DNA of 13,986 nucleotides from an uncultured Rikenellaceae bacterium (GTDB lineage Bacteria; Bacteroidota; Bacteroidia; Bacteroidales; Rikenellaceae), in contig CASDWR010000208.1 of assembly GCA_949284665.1 (NCBI GenBank), positions 1-13,986 of the forward strand, written 5' to 3'. The notes beneath the pieces were generated by a model. It ran no database searches. It was not told where the DNA came from and was given only the letters and a program-made list of their open reading frames with translations. How positions within the stretch are numbered: position 1 is the stretch's first letter; each line of letters starts with the position of its first letter. Positions 13,766 to 13,986 of this stretch are shown one piece after another. The position numbers were made by a program, and so were the translations under genes.

Positions 13766-13986
13766 CCGGAACCGTCATCGAAAGCACCGGAAGCCGCTAC
13801 AAAGTACGTACCGATCCGGGAGAAGTCGTCGAATGCCGCATTCGTGGCAAACTGAGACTGAAAGAGAGTCGTACGACCAATCCGATCGCCGTAGGCGACA
13901 AAGTGGAATACGAAATCATGCCCGACGGTGAGGCCATCATCACCACCATCCATCCCCGTCGGAACTACATCATCCGCCGGGCCTCG
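13762..13986 (+). CDS. rsgA: Ribosome small subunit-dependent GTPase RsgA, N-terminal part
   Basis: Only the first 75 codons are in the window; the gene runs off the right edge. RsgA (YjeQ) is a circularly permuted GTPase that binds the 30S subunit and assists its late maturation. The visible part is the N-terminal OB-fold: MTGTVIESTGSRYKVRT at the start, then ECRIRGKLRLKE (about 28-39), NPIAVGDKVEYE (about 44-55) and IHPRRNYIIRR (about 63-73), which is the characteristic sequence before the GTPase domain. The G motifs are beyond the edge. Its ATG lies inside the cvpA stop codon, indicating coupling. Confidence 0.92.
   Translation, partial: MTGTVIESTGSRYKVRTDPGEVVECRIRGKLRLKESRTTNPIAVGDKVEYEIMPDGEAIITTIHPRRNYIIRRAS

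Noticed and set aside
1..13986. CRISPR array, transposon, prophage, toxin-antitoxin, tRNA or rRNA
   Set aside because: No tandem spaced repeats, transposase or integrase motifs, phage genes, cloverleaf or rRNA signatures were seen on either strand.

Overview
The window reads as ordinary chromosome from a member of the Bacteroidales (Bacteroidota). The evidence is a large IspG of the type with an inserted middle domain, a WbqC-like protein, a DUF3108 protein, a signal-peptide-bearing family 2 glycosidase homologue, and AT-rich spacers holding close matches to the Bacteroidetes -7 promoter element (TAnnTTTG) in place of sigma70-like boxes. Base composition looks near 50% GC. I cannot name the genus. 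There is no rRNA, tRNA, CRISPR array, transposase, integrase or phage gene.

Layout. Positions 303-8516 form a minus-strand block. In transcription order it is recG (branch-migration helicase), a DUF3108 envelope protein, a membrane-anchored coiled-coil protein of unknown function, then a secreted endonuclease/exonuclease/phosphatase-family protein and ppdK (pyruvate, phosphate dikinase). ppdK ends at a strong intrinsic terminator (239-279). A divergent spacer (8517-8949) carries the ispG promoter and an orphan terminator-like hairpin. ispG (MEP isoprenoid pathway) and a WbqC-family gene follow on the plus strand, joined by an ATGA overlap. The WbqC gene meets a minus-strand secreted GH2 homologue (11158-13176) tail to tail with a 38-bp coding overlap. 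A compact 76-bp divergent promoter region separates the GH2 gene from cvpA, which overlaps the start of rsgA (cut by the right edge), again by ATGA.

How the genes relate. Most are housekeeping genes without an obvious shared pathway: ppdK in PEP/pyruvate metabolism, recG in DNA repair, ispG in isoprenoids, rsgA in 30S maturation. Three products carry signal peptides (the EEP protein, the DUF3108 protein and the GH2 homologue), and the coiled-coil protein and CvpA are predicted membrane proteins.

No multi-gene novel system is evident. The most unusual object is the GH2 homologue. Its fold motifs are well kept, but several active-site positions, including the expected nucleophile glutamate, appear replaced or deleted, so it may be a pseudo-enzyme or a divergent subfamily. 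Secondary points are the uncharacterised coiled-coil protein, possible alternative stems in the ispG leader, a nested inverted repeat before the EEP gene, and the convergent gene overlap.
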